The notes under the pieces were generated by a model. It was not told where the DNA came from, made no database searches, and was given only the letters and a program-made list of their open reading frames with translations. A stretch of DNA of 64,000 bases from Blastomussa wellsi (lineage: Eukaryota; Cnidaria; Anthozoa; Scleractinia; Plerogyridae): positions 22,978,923 through 23,042,922 of the forward strand of contig OX393562.1 in assembly GCA_947652115.1 (NCBI GenBank), given 5' to 3'. Position numbers and translations under genes: made by a program. Positions 41,430 through 52,670 of this stretch are shown here, piece by piece; position 1 is the first letter of the stretch; the number at the start of each line of letters is the position of its first letter.

Positions 41430-43626
41430 CGTCCGGGGCAAAGTCAGAGTGCCAAGCCGATTGTTGATCGTCTCAACTGTTAAAAAGTATTCGCTAGTTC
41501 TGTAAACATTATAAAATGGTCGTTAACCTTCTCAGACCTCCAAAGTTGCCTTTTACAACATTTTTCGAAAGCTATACCCCAGTTTTATGTCATAATTCCT
41601 ACACATGAATTTGAAGATATTACAATGATTTTGCATCGATTTTGCGGCTAGATTCTAGAATACCCCGCTCCTAAAGTACGGTGCTGCGAATTGGAAAATT
41701 GCAGTTGGGATTGTAAGCTACTCCGCGACTGATCTCTGGCAAAGCAGGAGAGTAGTTTTGTTTAATATGTTATTATGAATAAGAAATGAGTACGTGTGGC
41801 AGTTATTCCAAAAAATTCGCACCTTTGAGGGGGCGTCAGTGACAAACGCGCCGACCACTATAGGAGGCGAGGTAAGATGTACGTTTATGAGAGAAACGTT
41901 AGGGGGTGCAATACACCCGCACTGTATCGATCCGTTAAAATCATATTCAGTCCGTTCGTACGTACATAAATTAATTCTTGTGCATGGCTGCAAAATCGTT
42001 GACGTTTAAGCTTTATCTTTAACAAAATTCAATTGGAAACAAAGTTTCTTTCAAGTTGCTTTCATTTGTCATTCTTCAGTTGTTTCAAGACGATCTTGGT
42101 GTTGTTGTCTGATACAGTGATAGGCATTTGGCGGAGATTTTACTAATTCGTTGTTTATTTAGCTGCTTTGTTTTTGTCCAGAGACCTTGGTAATAATTTT
42201 CCAAATTATAAGTGTCTCGTGTCATTTTTTTTTATTCTTACAAGTCTTTGATCAACTCTGTTTTTCTTTTCAAGTCACTTGAACGAAAAGGTAACAACTG
42301 CTTTTGTTGCTCAACAAAGGCTGTGTGACAGTGTGATATTCACAATATGCAATTCTCCAACCAGCAATGCAAGTTTTATCATTGGGATCAATGGCTGTCT
42401 CGCATCATTGAATATAAATCCTTTTTCAGTTATACTTTGTATTTGACCTTTTTACGACTGAATTTGATCAAATTCAGGAGTATCGTGGCTAGCTCCAGAT
42501 GACTCGCTCGGTCGGTCGGTCGGTCGTTCCGTCGATCAGTCGTAAACTTTTGAATCCCACTGGGCGTCTGTATACGGCTGACAAGTCGGACTGACAATAC
42601 TGTACTCGAGAGGACGTCGAGAATCTCAAAAGGGACAAAGTCTCTGCCATGTTTAGCGTAAGTGTCTTACAAACTCTCCACAATTAAATCCGTTTTGACA
42701 TATAAAGCTGTAGGTGCGTGAAGAATCGATCGATCTTGTAGTAAACCGGGAGTGAAGAAACCAAAGTATTGCTAGTGTTAATGTTGCTGTGGTTCCATGC
42801 TGACAAGAAAACTAAAAGGTTTTTTACATAAACAAATTATTTCAGATTTCTCAGATTTATACCATTAACATACTATTTTAGTAGCCTGCGTGCAGCCGTC
42901 ATGCACTGGGGATCAGTGTTATGTCTACAACCATCAGAAGGAATCAGAAGTTTGTTGATCTGGAAGTGGCTCGATTTTCTCACCAAATGATTTACTGGTT
43001 ATATGTCTGTATGCCGAGAAATCGAGGGCAAAATTTTGTTTAAAAAAATTCAGTCGTGGCTCACAGAGCTCTTTGATTAACTACCCCAGTGTGTTTCCCT
43101 TTCAGCTTTTTGTAAATTTAGGCGTTTTCGGGCTCTCATTTTTCCAAGAGTATGTAACCGATTGTTATCAAACCTTGCAGGTTAACTAAACTCGGTACGA
43201 TAAATCTTTTTATGGAGATGAATTTTTTGTTTAATTAACAGCATGTTTGCGTGACATCTAATACGGCCAATGGATAGAGTGCATTCATATGCAAATTGCA
43301 GTATGGATTTGTTGAAATTCATAATACTGAGAGAGTTATGACGTTGCAAAAATTTCATGACGTCATAGCTTTTTATCTAACAAAAGTCTTAGCAAATCCA
43401 CACTACAGATTTTGCATCTATGTGGTTAACGCTATCATCTAGCCTTCAATGCAAGTGTTTTTGTTGGGCGAGCAGGTCGGGTAATTTTATTTGGCCTTAG
43501 AGGATGCGTTTTCTGCTTTCCCCAAGCCTCTCGAGTTCGAACCTAAGGTTTTTCTCGTAAGATCAAAATGAATTCTCTCACTAAAAATCTTCAGCAAAGC
43601 AGGCTAAGTTTCGCACATGCATACTG
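41430..43626. other. Intergenic, no gene recognised
   Basis: About 2.2 kb. It contains a short GGTC-repeat run near 42508-42527. Short open frames (up to 91 codons) lack recognisable features. Confidence 0.4.
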
Positions 43627-43741
43627 AACAATTATTCCACGAGCGCGCGTTTGATATGAGATGGTAGACAGCCAACGAGGCCGTGGCGCCGAGTTGGCTA
43701 TAACCATCTCGTATCCAACAAGCGCGAGTGGAATAATTGTT
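43627..43741. mobile_element. 115-bp MITE
   Basis: Arms AACAATTATTCCACGAGCGC and its near-complement GCGCGAGTGGAATAATTGTT extend inward to GATATGAGATGG / CCATCTCGTATC, about 38 bp each. Confidence 0.75.
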
Positions 43742-43921
43742 TTACTAAAAACGTCCAAAAAATATTTTGTACAAACATTGCAAAATGCATTCTTTTACGC
43801 GTACTCCTACCATATTTGTAGTTCAATGGTATATGAGCTCATAAACCATTGCTTCTAAACCAATGAAAACTCAGGAAATGCAATATACCATAGCTAGTTT
43901 TCACTAAATATTAATATCACA

Positions 43922-44644
43922 TTGAACCCGCTCGTCGAGCCAGATTTACCACTAAATTCAGTTCAAACGACCCTTTGCATAAAACTTCACACGGGCAGTT
44001 GGCGATTGGCTTCCGACAATCAAAACTTATTTATTAATGAGCATAATTTATGGAAGGCGCTTATTCAATCAAGCCTTTCGAACAAGGCTTCAAAAATTGT
44101 TCAAACTACAAAAAAAGTATTGAGAATCATAACCTTTTCGCCATATACAGCACCATCTCTTCCACTCTTTGCTAAGTCTTTTAAACATTTAACAAATAAA
44201 TGATTTTTTGTTTGGGTCTTTCAGTTTCAGCCTTAATAATAAAGTACTTCCGTCCTATTTTGAGGCCCCATTAGGGGGGGGGGGGGGGTCTGACTATCCC
44301 GTATCTCATTAATTTTTGGCCTTAATATCCCGTATCCCGTTAATTACGGTGGTTTGTATCTCCAACGTTTATGTTCGATATCGCCGAATCTCTTGTTTAA
44401 ATATGCCGTATCCCGTTAAATTTTCCCCCAATTAATCTGTACAGAAAATGCATAAGTCCATGACTATAATACTAGAGAAAAAAGGCATCTACATCAGATT
44501 TTTAGCAGAACAAATTATGGAAAATACTCTGCTAACAAAAAGATAATTGATATCTGGAATAGAATATCTTTGAACATAAAAAGCTCGGCATCTATAAAAA
44601 TATTCAAAAGGAAATTAAAACATTTTCTCTTATCCCATGTGTGA
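43922..44644 (+). pseudogene. Broken C-terminal end of a non-LTR retrotransposon reverse transcriptase
   Basis: Two coding remnants in the order expected of a LINE ORF2 C-terminus. The first (frame ending 44203) contains KKVLRIITFSPY and APSLPLF, the conserved connection after the polymerase core. The second (about 44461-44644) contains HDYNTREKRHLHQ, KKIIDIWNRISLNIK and FKRKLKHFLL before a natural TGA. Between them the frame is broken by about 250 bp holding a G-run and TATCCCGTATCCCG repeats. A 3' tail with AATAAACTCAATAGCTCAAT follows to about 44910. The upstream polymerase and endonuclease parts are absent, so the copy is 5'-truncated and inactive. Confidence 0.65.
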
Positions 44645-44921
44645 TAGTACGGTAAATAAATACTCAAATACAAAATGAAATATTTTTAATATATATGTAT
44701 AAGATCTGATTATTGTAATTCTGTCCGTTAATTACCTATTTCACTGATACCATTTCAATGAATTTCAATAGATCTTTAATTACCGTAAGGGAGACTACTT
44801 GTAAAAGCCCGTAAGGGTTTCTTTAGTCTTTTCCCCCAATTTATTGAATTGTAACACACTGTATGTACTGTATAACATTATGGGAAATAAACTCAATAGC
44901 TCAATAAGGCGTTTATTTAAG

Positions 44922-45100
44922 CAATAGACCACAAGTAACTATGGTTTATAGGCTGATAAACCACGCGGGATGTTGGTAGAACACGAGAAGAATTTGTAAA
45001 TAGCAAGCCGCAGGCGAGTGATTTACAAATTCTTTGAGTGTTCTACCATCATCCCAAGTGGTTTATCAGCCTATAAACCATAGTAACTTGTGGTCGATTG
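44922..45100. mobile_element. 179-bp fold-back element
   Basis: Arm CAATAGACCACAAGTAACTA and following bases through GGTTTATAGGCTGATAAACC pairs with GGTTTATCAGCCTATAAACC and CAAGTTACT-containing right end. The arms are about 80 bp around a GCAAGCCGCAGGCGAG centre. Confidence 0.8.
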
Positions 45101-45607
45101 GTTTTATATAATCATTCAGAAAATGCGCGATTTTTCCACGAGTTTACTGGCACAATAAACCATAGCTTATTGACCAATCATAGCACGCGCATTGATTTGG
45201 TTATCATATAAATGATCATAACTTTCCATATAACACGTATAAATAAGGTGGTTTTAAATTTTTGACCGACGGAAACCCAAAGTATCGCCAACTGTTTGCA
45301 GGAGTTTTGATTCAACGGAACGCGTATCAGGGAACTTGACTATAGTTCTTTTACTTTAACTTTGAACTCACATTTACATATGGGTCATTTTGTGTCAGAT
45401 ATCAAGCGCCTACTTGGTCGTCGTTTCCATGACTCCACTGTGTCGAAAGACATGAAGAACTGGCCTTTTTCAGGTGATTAATACATGAGAACTACCGTTA
45501 ATTTTTGAATTGTGTACTTGAAGCTCTTATTTGATGAATGATCAAAGGGATAGGCTTTGGCGAACAAGAAGTCGCCTCGCCTCAATCAAATAACTAAGCA
45601 ATACCCT

Positions 45608-45792
45608 AGGTGATTGCCCAGGGGGGGGGGGGTGACTCGCATATGTAAGGGCAGGGATGCTCATCGGAAATTTTGAAGGCCGAGATCTTGGTAACCGGGC
45701 TCATATGAAGAGGCCAAAATCCGAAATTTACACCCCTACGCAAGACGACGAGTATCCCAACCCCTTTCATATGCGAGTCCCCCCCGGGGGTG
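45608..45792. mobile_element. G-run/C-run inverted repeat element
   Basis: A G-run followed by TGACTCGCATATG on the left, and CATATGCGAGTC followed by a C-run on the right, about 35 bp each with gaps, around 110 bp of centre. Similar G-run structures occur at 32236 and 44274. Confidence 0.6.
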
Positions 45793-46125
45793 ATTGAGAG
45801 TAAGGGCTCCGTTGGGGTTTAGTTACCAGGGAGCTTTTAAGCTCCCTATGACCTTCTCCTTTAAGAACATAAAGGATAAATAACAATTCGCGTATTTGCA
45901 TTTGTGTCAGTGATTTTGATACCCTGGGTGCCAGAGGGTTTTTGTATTTGGTTATTTCACGTTGTTGTGTTTGGCTGGGGACGGCAAAGAAAGGTGAAAA
46001 TAATTATAACGCAAGTGCAAAGCTATTGTTTTGCTCATCAAATCTTTTGTTAAGCGCCGTTCTCGTGCAGTGCACAAGTGATGCGATCGTAAACAAGCGA
46101 TGTCATTTTAGCGACACTTGAATTT

Positions 46126-46325
46126 TTTTGGCTATTATCGAATTTTTTCCCACAAAAAGAAAGAAAACTTGTACGTCAATCACCACAATCGAACCCGGAA
46201 CCTCTGACATGCCTACATACCAATCTCACCACTACACTACCAGGCTGATCCGCCAAATCCCCGCAAAATTTAATTATAATGACTTTCTTAATCTATTTTA
46301 CTTTACTATTGCCCTAGCTAGCTAA
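46126..46325 (-). mobile_element. tRNA-derived SINE-like repeat, copy 2
   Basis: Reverse complement of the repeat at 1-205, about 80-85 percent similar by eye. It keeps a better B-box (GGGTTCGATT on the minus strand) and the A-box-like GTAGTGTAGTGG. Confidence 0.65.
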
Positions 46326-46588
46326 CAAATAAAACCTAACCGCGAACTAACCGCTTTTAGGCTTGGCTAAATCTATATATTAAGAGTACTAGTTATAGAA
46401 TTGCATACCTCGGTTAACGAGTCAAACAAGCATTTTATTTTCTGTAGAATGTGTTTTGCAGCCATTACTGTTTGAAGCTATATGTAGTGCGTTAATTATA
46501 CAATGTATGTCACAGATGCTTTGGCACATTTACCCGATCATATCTCTTTCACTTATTGTGACCTATCTATATCTACTCGCTTGACAAT

Positions 46589-48940
46589 TTAACTTGCTGT
46601 AGATTTTTTTATTGATCCCAAAATCTGAAAAGAAGAACCTATTTCGTTTGACATGGTCTCATACATGTTAGAGTTTCTAGTTGACTCATCAACATTAGAC
46701 GCTACAGATCCTCTATCCTCAGAGTCTTTTGAGTTAAGTTTACCAATTATTTTACTATTTGCAAAGCTTTTTCCTCCACCAGCTGCTTTTCCGCCTACTT
46801 TCCAATTAATTGAACCTCCAGCTGCATTCCCTTTCCCTCCACCAGCTGCTTTTCCGCCTATTTTCCAACTAGTTGAACCTGAAGCTGCATTCCCAGCTCC
46901 TCCACTTACTCCCCCTCCAGCTGCTCCTCCTCCAGCAGACCCTCCTCCACCTGCTCCTCCACTTGTTGCTCCTCCACCAGCTTCTCCCTCTCCAACTTCT
47001 CCTTCACCAGCTGCTCCCCCTCCAGCTACTTTTCCTCCAGATGCTACCCCTCCACCCGCTGCTCCTCCTCCAGCTGCTCCTCCTCCTGCTCCTCCTCCTC
47101 CAGCTGCTCCTCCTGCAGCTCCTCCCCCTCCAGCTGCTCCTCCACCCGTTGCTCCTCCACCAGCTACTCCTCCTCCAGCTACTCCCTCTCCAGCTACTCT
47201 TCCTCCAGCTACTCCCCCTCCAGCTACTCCCCCGCCAGCTGCTCCTCCACCAGCTATTCCTCCTCCAGCTGCTCTTCCTCCAGCTGCTCCTCCACCAGCT
47301 GCTCCTCCACCCGTTGCTCCTCCACCAGCTGCTCCTCCTCCTGCTCCTCCTCCTCCAGCTGCTCCTCCACCAGCTGCTCCCCCTCCAGCTGCTCCTTCAC
47401 CCGTTGCTCCTCCTCCAGCTGCTCCTCCACCAGCTGCTCCTCCTCCAGCTGCTCCTCCACCAGCTGCTCCTCCTCCAGCTGCTCCTCCACCAGCTGCTCC
47501 TCCAGCTACTCCTCCTCCAGCTGCTCCTCCTCCAGCTGCTCCTCCTCCAGCTGCTCCCCCTCCAGCTGCTCCTACTCCAGCTGCTCCCCCTCCAGCTGCT
47601 CCTCCACCAGCTGCTTCCCCTCCAGCTGCTCCTCCCCCACCTGCACCTCCTCCAGCTGCTCCCCCTCCAGCTGCTCCTCCTCCCGTTGCTCCTCCTGCTC
47701 CTCCTGCTGCTCCTCCACCCGTTGCTCCTCCTCCAGCAACTTCTCCTCCAGCTGCTCCCCCACCAGCTACTCCCCCTCCAGCTGCTCCCCCTCCAGCTAC
47801 TCCCCCTCCAGCTGCTCCCCCTCCAGCCACTCCCCCTCCAGCTGCTCCCCCTCCAGCACCTCCTCCACCAGCTGCTACCCCTCCAGCTGCTCCTCCACCC
47901 GTTGCTCCTCCACCAGCTGCTCCCCCACCAGCTTCTCCTCCACCAGCTACTCCCCCTCCACCTGCTTCTCCAACAGCTGCTTCTCCTCCAGCTGCTCCTC
48001 CACCCGTTGCTCCACCAGCTGCTCCCCCTCCAGCTGCTCCTCCAGCAGCTTCACCCCCTCCAGCTGCTCTTCCACCCGCTGCGCCACCACCAGCGGCTCC
48101 TCCACCTTCTTTCCCGCCTCCCGCTCCTGCAGCAGCACTACCTCCTCCGACACCAGCAGAGGGTGGAAGCCCCAGTTTATCAGTTAACCAAGATGGCAGC
48201 CAGAGTTTTGGTCCGTCTCCAGGTGGTAGAGGAGCAGGCACAGGCTTAGATACGATTAGGGTTGGCATCATCCAGACGTCTTCGAGTTTTTTCCCACCTG
48301 GATTACAACAACAAGGACAGCATGGTGGCATCATGCAAGATTGCGGTTGACACGGTAAGCAATCAGAACATGAACAACCACATTCTGAGGGATTAAAACA
48401 AGCATTTCCACCTCCTCCGCAAGGCATGAAACATATGGATCCATCTTGTTCTGGAGAATCGCCGGACTGATCCTCGTTGATCTTTTCCTTCTGACTTCCT
48501 TTATCTTTATTCGTTTTCTTGTTTTGCATGCTTTCCATGTTATTGTCACCATTGTTGCTAGTTGAGTCTAATCCTGAACTTTCTTCCATTTGCTCGTCGT
48601 TTTCTTTTTCATTAATAGTTTTCAATGCATTTTCTAAAATAATGTATAATTTCTTGAAATCCTGTCTTGAAATCTCATGAACTGGACCATCAGGCTTTTC
48701 CTCTGCCATTCTTTTGGTAACAGAAAAGCCATGACCATTTCTTTGAATCAACAATACAGAATTTGGAACATATCTTGAGTTTTTGAACGTTTTAACTACT
48801 AAACCATTGAAATCCTTTATTTGTTGTAATAGTCTATAAAATTGAAAATAATCATCTTGAAGCGATTTGCTATTGTATCCTCCAGCTACCACGGCATAAA
48901 AGAAAGTCAATAGTACAAAACGCTTAAATGCTTCATACAT
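46589..48940 (-). CDS. Secreted Gly/Ala-repeat protein with Cys-rich head (783 aa)
   Basis: Single exon starting at an ATG with a signal peptide (MYEAFKRFVLLTFFYAVVAG). Residues 20-130 are ordinary sequence with a VTKR dibasic site and KKLYIILENALKTI, a likely helix. Residues 130-165 are polar and acidic. About 168-215 hold a Cys-rich block (SECGCSCSDCLPC, CCPCCC). About 265-690 are a near-perfect AAGGG pentapeptide array. The C-terminus returns to ordinary Ser/Asn-rich sequence after two GKAAGGGK repeats. Gly/Ala repeats of this kind are typical of silk-like or elastic structural proteins. A TATA box (TATAAAAG on the minus strand, 48985-48992) lies about 45 bases before the ATG. Downstream minus-strand AATAAA is at about 46434. 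The complementary strand is also open for 565 codons as Pro/Ala repeats, but lacks a signal peptide and I reject it as the gene. Confidence 0.8.
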   Translation of the reverse strand: MYEAFKRFVLLTFFYAVVAGGYNSKSLQDDYFQFYRLLQQIKDFNGLVVKTFKNSRYVPNSVLLIQRNGHGFSVTKRMAEEKPDGPVHEISRQDFKKLYIILENALKTINEKENDEQMEESSGLDSTSNNGDNNMESMQNKKTNKDKGSQKEKINEDQSGDSPEQDGSICFMPCGGGGNACFNPSECGCSCSDCLPCQPQSCMMPPCCPCCCNPGGKKLEDVWMMPTLIVSKPVPAPLPPGDGPKLWLPSWLTDKLGLPPSAGVGGGSAAAGAGGGKEGGGAAGGGAAGGRAAGGGEAAGGAAGGGAAGGATGGGAAGGEAAVGEAGGGGVAGGGEAGGGAAGGGATGGGAAGGVAAGGGGAGGGAAGGGVAGGGAAGGGVAGGGAAGGGVAGGGAAGGEVAGGGATGGGAAGGAGGATGGGAAGGGAAGGGAGGGGAAGGEAAGGGAAGGGAAGVGAAGGGAAGGGAAGGGAAGGGVAGGAAGGGAAGGGAAGGGAAGGGAAGGGAAGGGATGEGAAGGGAAGGGAAGGGGAGGGAAGGGATGGGAAGGGAAGGRAAGGGIAGGGAAGGGVAGGGVAGGRVAGEGVAGGGVAGGGATGGGAAGGGGAAGGAAGGGGAGGGAAGGGAAGGGVASGGKVAGGGAAGEGEVGEGEAGGGATSGGAGGGGSAGGGAAGGGVSGGAGNAASGSTSWKIGGKAAGGGKGNAAGGSINWKVGGKAAGGGKSFANSKIIGKLNSKDSEDRGSVASNVDESTRNSNMYETMSNEIGSSFQILGSIKKSTAS
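46890..48145 (-). repeat. 15-bp tandem repeat encoding AAGGG
   Basis: Roughly 80 imperfect copies of a 15-bp unit (plus strand GCTCCTCCTCCAGCT), with occasional 12- or 9-bp units and substitutions to Val, Glu or Thr in the coded pentapeptide. All variants preserve frame. Copy number is likely polymorphic. Confidence 0.85.
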
Positions 48941-48984
48941 TTCGGTCCATTTTCCTTTCTCTCTGCTCTAAACTGCGCCCACAT

Positions 48985-48992
48985 CTTTTATA
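48985..48992 (-). promoter_or_regulatory. TATA box of the Gly/Ala-repeat gene
   Basis: Minus strand reads CATATAAAAGATG, a consensus TATAAAAG, about 45 bases upstream of the ATG at 48940, leaving room for a short 5' leader. Confidence 0.5.
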
Positions 48993-49621
48993 TGTTAAGA
49001 AGCACTCATTTCTTGGAATACCATTTTCTCTGTTCCTATCAAAGCTCCTTTTAATCTTCATAGAGCAAGTCAAGTAGATAAAAAATGTCAAGCGCTTCTG
49101 CCACCTTGATACTTAGTCCTATGGAACACATAAAATAGCAGGTCGCCGTATTGTTCAAGACTTTGGGGTCATGAAACATTTATCCATATTCTTAAAATTG
49201 TTCAATGGGGAAGACTCTGTGCATATAGATTATTTGGCGAGTGATGATCAAATTCAAGGGAAGCAACAAGCCATTTGGATAGAAAATTTTGAAGCTTCTA
49301 CATTTTTGAAGAAAATAAGGCTTATGATATCGGAAATCTGCGTCGTATCGCGTTAATTCACTTTGCCCCAGCTTCGCAGCAGAGGTTAAGAGAAGCGATC
49401 CAAAATAGAACTGATATCAACACTTAAAATTGTCATCTGCTGTTTTTGATATGCTTTTGGTTTCTTTAACGTTTATCACCTCAGACTTCTAACATGTAAA
49501 AATAGCTTTTACAAAGTAAACCGAAAATTTAAACAGCTTATGCAGTGGACCTTACGAAAACCTTTTTTAAGGAAACGCAGGATTAAACAGCAAATGATTT
49601 AATGGTAACTGTCTCCTCTTC
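48993..49621. other. Intergenic, nothing recognised
   Basis: About 630 bp between two minus-strand genes. It should contain the upstream control sequences of the Gly/Ala gene and the 3' end of the next gene. Short open frames are not supported. Confidence 0.4.
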
Positions 49622-50215
49622 CTACCGGCCTAGATGGATACCATAGTGTGGGCAGCCACATTTTGTCTTCGATTTCAACGGCTTCATCTTAAATTTTGCT
49701 GGAGTGTATTTGACCTTGTACATTATCATTGGGCGTATGAGACAGCATCCCCCGCAGCCACAAGGAACTGAAGGAAGGCAGCAGAGAGAAGGCTTCGGCT
49801 TGGAAGACTTGTCCTTTAGCTTTGAAATCCCTCCTTCCGGAGCGCTTTGGCTGCATTCCTTCAGGCCATCTAAAGCTTTCTCTAAGAGCCTACAAACCTT
49901 TTTTAGTTTAGGTGAGTTGATAGTTCTTGCGGAGTCATTTCCATCGGAAAGATCGTTTCTTTTTGACGCTAATATCCTTTTTTCTGTTTCGTTTTCCCCA
50001 CGTTTTTTGTGACCGTGAAAATGAATGTCATATGAAGATTTTAAGTTAAGCAGCTTGCTAAAGAACACGTTTGTCTCACGTGCACGGTAAACGCTATTGG
50101 AGGACTTGGATACTACACAGGCACAATGTAGATTCAAAACAATACCAATGCACCATAATAATGTCAGTGGAATTTTCCACTTGACGAAACGCCATATACG
50201 CACCAAGAACAACAT
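49622..50215 (-). CDS. Small secreted protein with Cys-rich C-terminus (197 aa)
   Basis: Single exon. ATG at 50215 starts a hydrophobic leader with a core LTLLWCIGIVLNLHCACVV after basic residues, so a signal peptide or anchor. The middle is polar with dibasic sites (HKKRGE, EKRILASKR) and a helix-like KKVCRLLEKALDGLKE that resembles KKLYIILENALKTI in the neighbouring Gly/Ala-repeat protein. The C-terminus has SLCCLPSVPCGCGGCC followed by PAKFKMKPLKSKTKCGCP. That last block matches PPKFEFKPLKPEPVCHCP at the end of the Cys-rich array exons at 54863-55330, so this gene seems to bridge the two families. No known family recognised. Confidence 0.7.
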   Translation of the reverse strand: MLFLVRIWRFVKWKIPLTLLWCIGIVLNLHCACVVSKSSNSVYRARETNVFFSKLLNLKSSYDIHFHGHKKRGENETEKRILASKRNDLSDGNDSARTINSPKLKKVCRLLEKALDGLKECSQSAPEGGISKLKDKSSKPKPSLCCLPSVPCGCGGCCLIRPMIMYKVKYTPAKFKMKPLKSKTKCGCPHYGIHLGR

Positions 50216-52253
50216 CCTCCCTTTTATGTATATTTTTCTCTTTTTTCTCCTATTTTCATTCTAGATAAGTTAAACTTCTTTTGAGAAGATGTCCGTACTA
50301 GGTAAGGCCAGAAACATTTGCATTGTCGTCCTAGCAGGTTAATCTGTCAACAAACATAATAGGCGGCACCTTTTTAAGTTGGTTACTGCATGTATAACTA
50401 TTTTTTATAATGATGCAGGAATACGAAAATTGTGTTTTACAATTTCAGAGAGAGAGAGAGAGAGAGAAATAGAAAATGGAAATAGTATCTGAAACATTAT
50501 TGGCCTAAAAGGAACTCTATTGGCAACATCACTTCCCATTTGTTTATATTTCCAGTAGTTGGAGCTATGATTCGATGTTTTTTTGTAGAAATTTAATTGG
50601 ATTTTTCTGATTCACACTGCAAAGGAGGGCCTTTAAATAAGCTTTAACGTTGAAATACGAAAGCAATGAACAGTAAACAATATGCCTGCTGTTAAGCTAC
50701 TGGCCATGCATGATAAAATGAAAAAAAAAACATAAATACTTTTGACCACTTTTCAGTGAAGATTCAGTTCATTCTGAGTATGACTATTATAGCCGCATAA
50801 TTTATGAGGCGAAAGAATTTTTAGCAGCGGTAAGATGAAACTTTTTGCAATGCTTCAAAAATTTATGTACATGCAGTTCATAGCAAGCTATGAAGAGTAC
50901 AGACTTTTAAAGTTTGCAGAAAGCTTCATCTTGTCTTGCTGATAAAAAAAAAATTAAAAAAAATATGGGTCACCAAGCTCGTTTTTGAGTAATAAACAGT
51001 TAAAGCTAAAATTAAGGGCGTGTTTAGAAGGTTACACTGTTGCTATGGTAACTTGTAATTGCATTAAAATTATCACAACTTTTTCACCAGTGAATGGGCA
51101 TCTGGTTGTTACCATTAATACAGCAAGGCTGACCGTACAGTTGGAATTAAATACCCCACAAATCCCTTTTTTTTTTCTAAAAATCCCCACAAATTCTAAA
51201 AATCTGCTGATGCTCTAAAAATCATAAACAAATTCAGTTTTAGGTGTCTAGGCCCAGGCTATGCGTTTTAGGGAAGAACAGTTTAAAATATATGTGTATG
51301 CACGGGCACCTGAGTATTCCCTTTGAAGTGTCTTACCGTAAAATCAGTAGTCAATTCTTTACTTTCTACTGAGCTAAGTGTTGTTATAATGTGATTTTGA
51401 GGGGTATTCAGTTAGGTGAAGCGCATGGACTTATATTCAAGCGGTATTAGACGTATAGGTGAATCCTTGTTTACAATATTTGCCTCATTAGCATAATCAG
51501 TATTCAGTTCTGAATATTGAAAGTTCATAGCACGATTAACTCTGCCAATGAATTTCAGCTCGATGCATTGAATTCTTTTTGTCTTACGCGGGTTTAAAAA
51601 ACTCAAACTTTTACAAAGAATGTATGAGCTCATTAGCGCTTTTGCCATCCAGAAATTTTGGAGTTTTTGAAAGACAATTTCTTCTTGAATATTCACTACA
51701 CGCAAAGAGCTAAAAATTTCACCATATACTAAATTTCACTAGCTCTTTAACGTTTTGGAGTCCATTCATATCTAACATGTTGCCTTCTGTATGTCAAGCC
51801 GTATGCTAATCAGAAAAAAGGTAATGAATCCCCCTATTAGGACATAGTTTGAGGACCGTTTGTACATGTGATGTTTGAAGAGAACCGCGGCTAATTTTTC
51901 GCATAGTTATCTGTTTTTACGGCATTCCAAATAAAGGACTACTTTGCATCTATCATTTTCTAAATAACAGTTTATTTTTCTTTGCTTAAATTAGTAGTAA
52001 CATTGCTATTGTTCTAATTAGGATGTAGACAATGAAATTGACTTGTCGTGGAATGATTTTCAGTCGTTCTTCTTTTGTAACACCTCAGTAGAAGACAGTA
52101 TCTTCGTCACTTTTTGGCATTGCTGCCGATTTTGTTGAACAACCTTAAAAAGTGAACAAAATAGTTCTAATTACGGTCTTGTCAACATTGGCCCTCATTC
52201 CTATTACAGGTTTCTTTGAATTTAAAGTACCTTTTTGGGATCTCCTCTGTTTA
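50216..52253. other. Intergenic, one AG microsatellite
   Basis: Two kilobases with an AG dinucleotide run at about 50451-50467 and T-runs. Open frames of up to 97 codons (51412-51705) carry no recognisable feature. Confidence 0.45.
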
Positions 52254-52381
52254 CTAGAACGGTCTTGGAAAATGGATGCTTGGTACAGCATAATTATATA
52301 ATGGACTGATCATAGGTGCATAGCCATAGCTGTAAGGTTCCGGCACAGTCAGTAATCTTCGCTTCACAGGACCCTTTCGAG
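52254..52381 (-). CDS. Cys-rich gene 1, terminal exon
   Basis: Short exon in phase 1 after the acceptor ATCCACAG, reading RKGPVKRRLL, then a Tyr/Pro-rich tail with YSYGYAPM and ending HFPRPF before TAG. It aligns with the terminal exon at 54479-54621 (KRGPVKRSLM, YNYGYAPF, PFPRLF), so both are clearly homologous. The GPVKR site implies cleavage that releases the Tyr/Pro peptide. Confidence 0.65.
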
Positions 52382-52670
52382 CTGTGGATTACGTAAGCAG
52401 AGTGCAAATTAGAATTTTTGGAATCCGAGGTATTATCAAAGTCCTCTATTTCAATACTATTGCGGAAAGTGTCAAACATTAATTGAGCATGAGATTGAAA
52501 CTAACTTAAATGAAAGAATTATCACCGTTCAAAATAAAAAAAGGGGAAAAGAGACATGGTGCACTATATTAGTGCAATGGATTTTCTGAACCTTAACTCG
52601 AACCAAAAGACATTTCTCTTAGATTGGTTTCTGTCAGTCAAAAGATTCCTTCATTTCTCTTAAAGGCTGT

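Noticed and set aside
42489..42540. GGTC repeat as a CRISPR-like or regulatory array
   Set aside because: Only four short units without spacers; a simple microsatellite.
46653..48350. Long plus-strand Pro/Ala-rich open frame
   Set aside because: It is the complement of the AAGGG-coding repeat. It has no signal peptide or ordinary domain, whereas the minus strand has a TATA box, signal peptide and Cys block.
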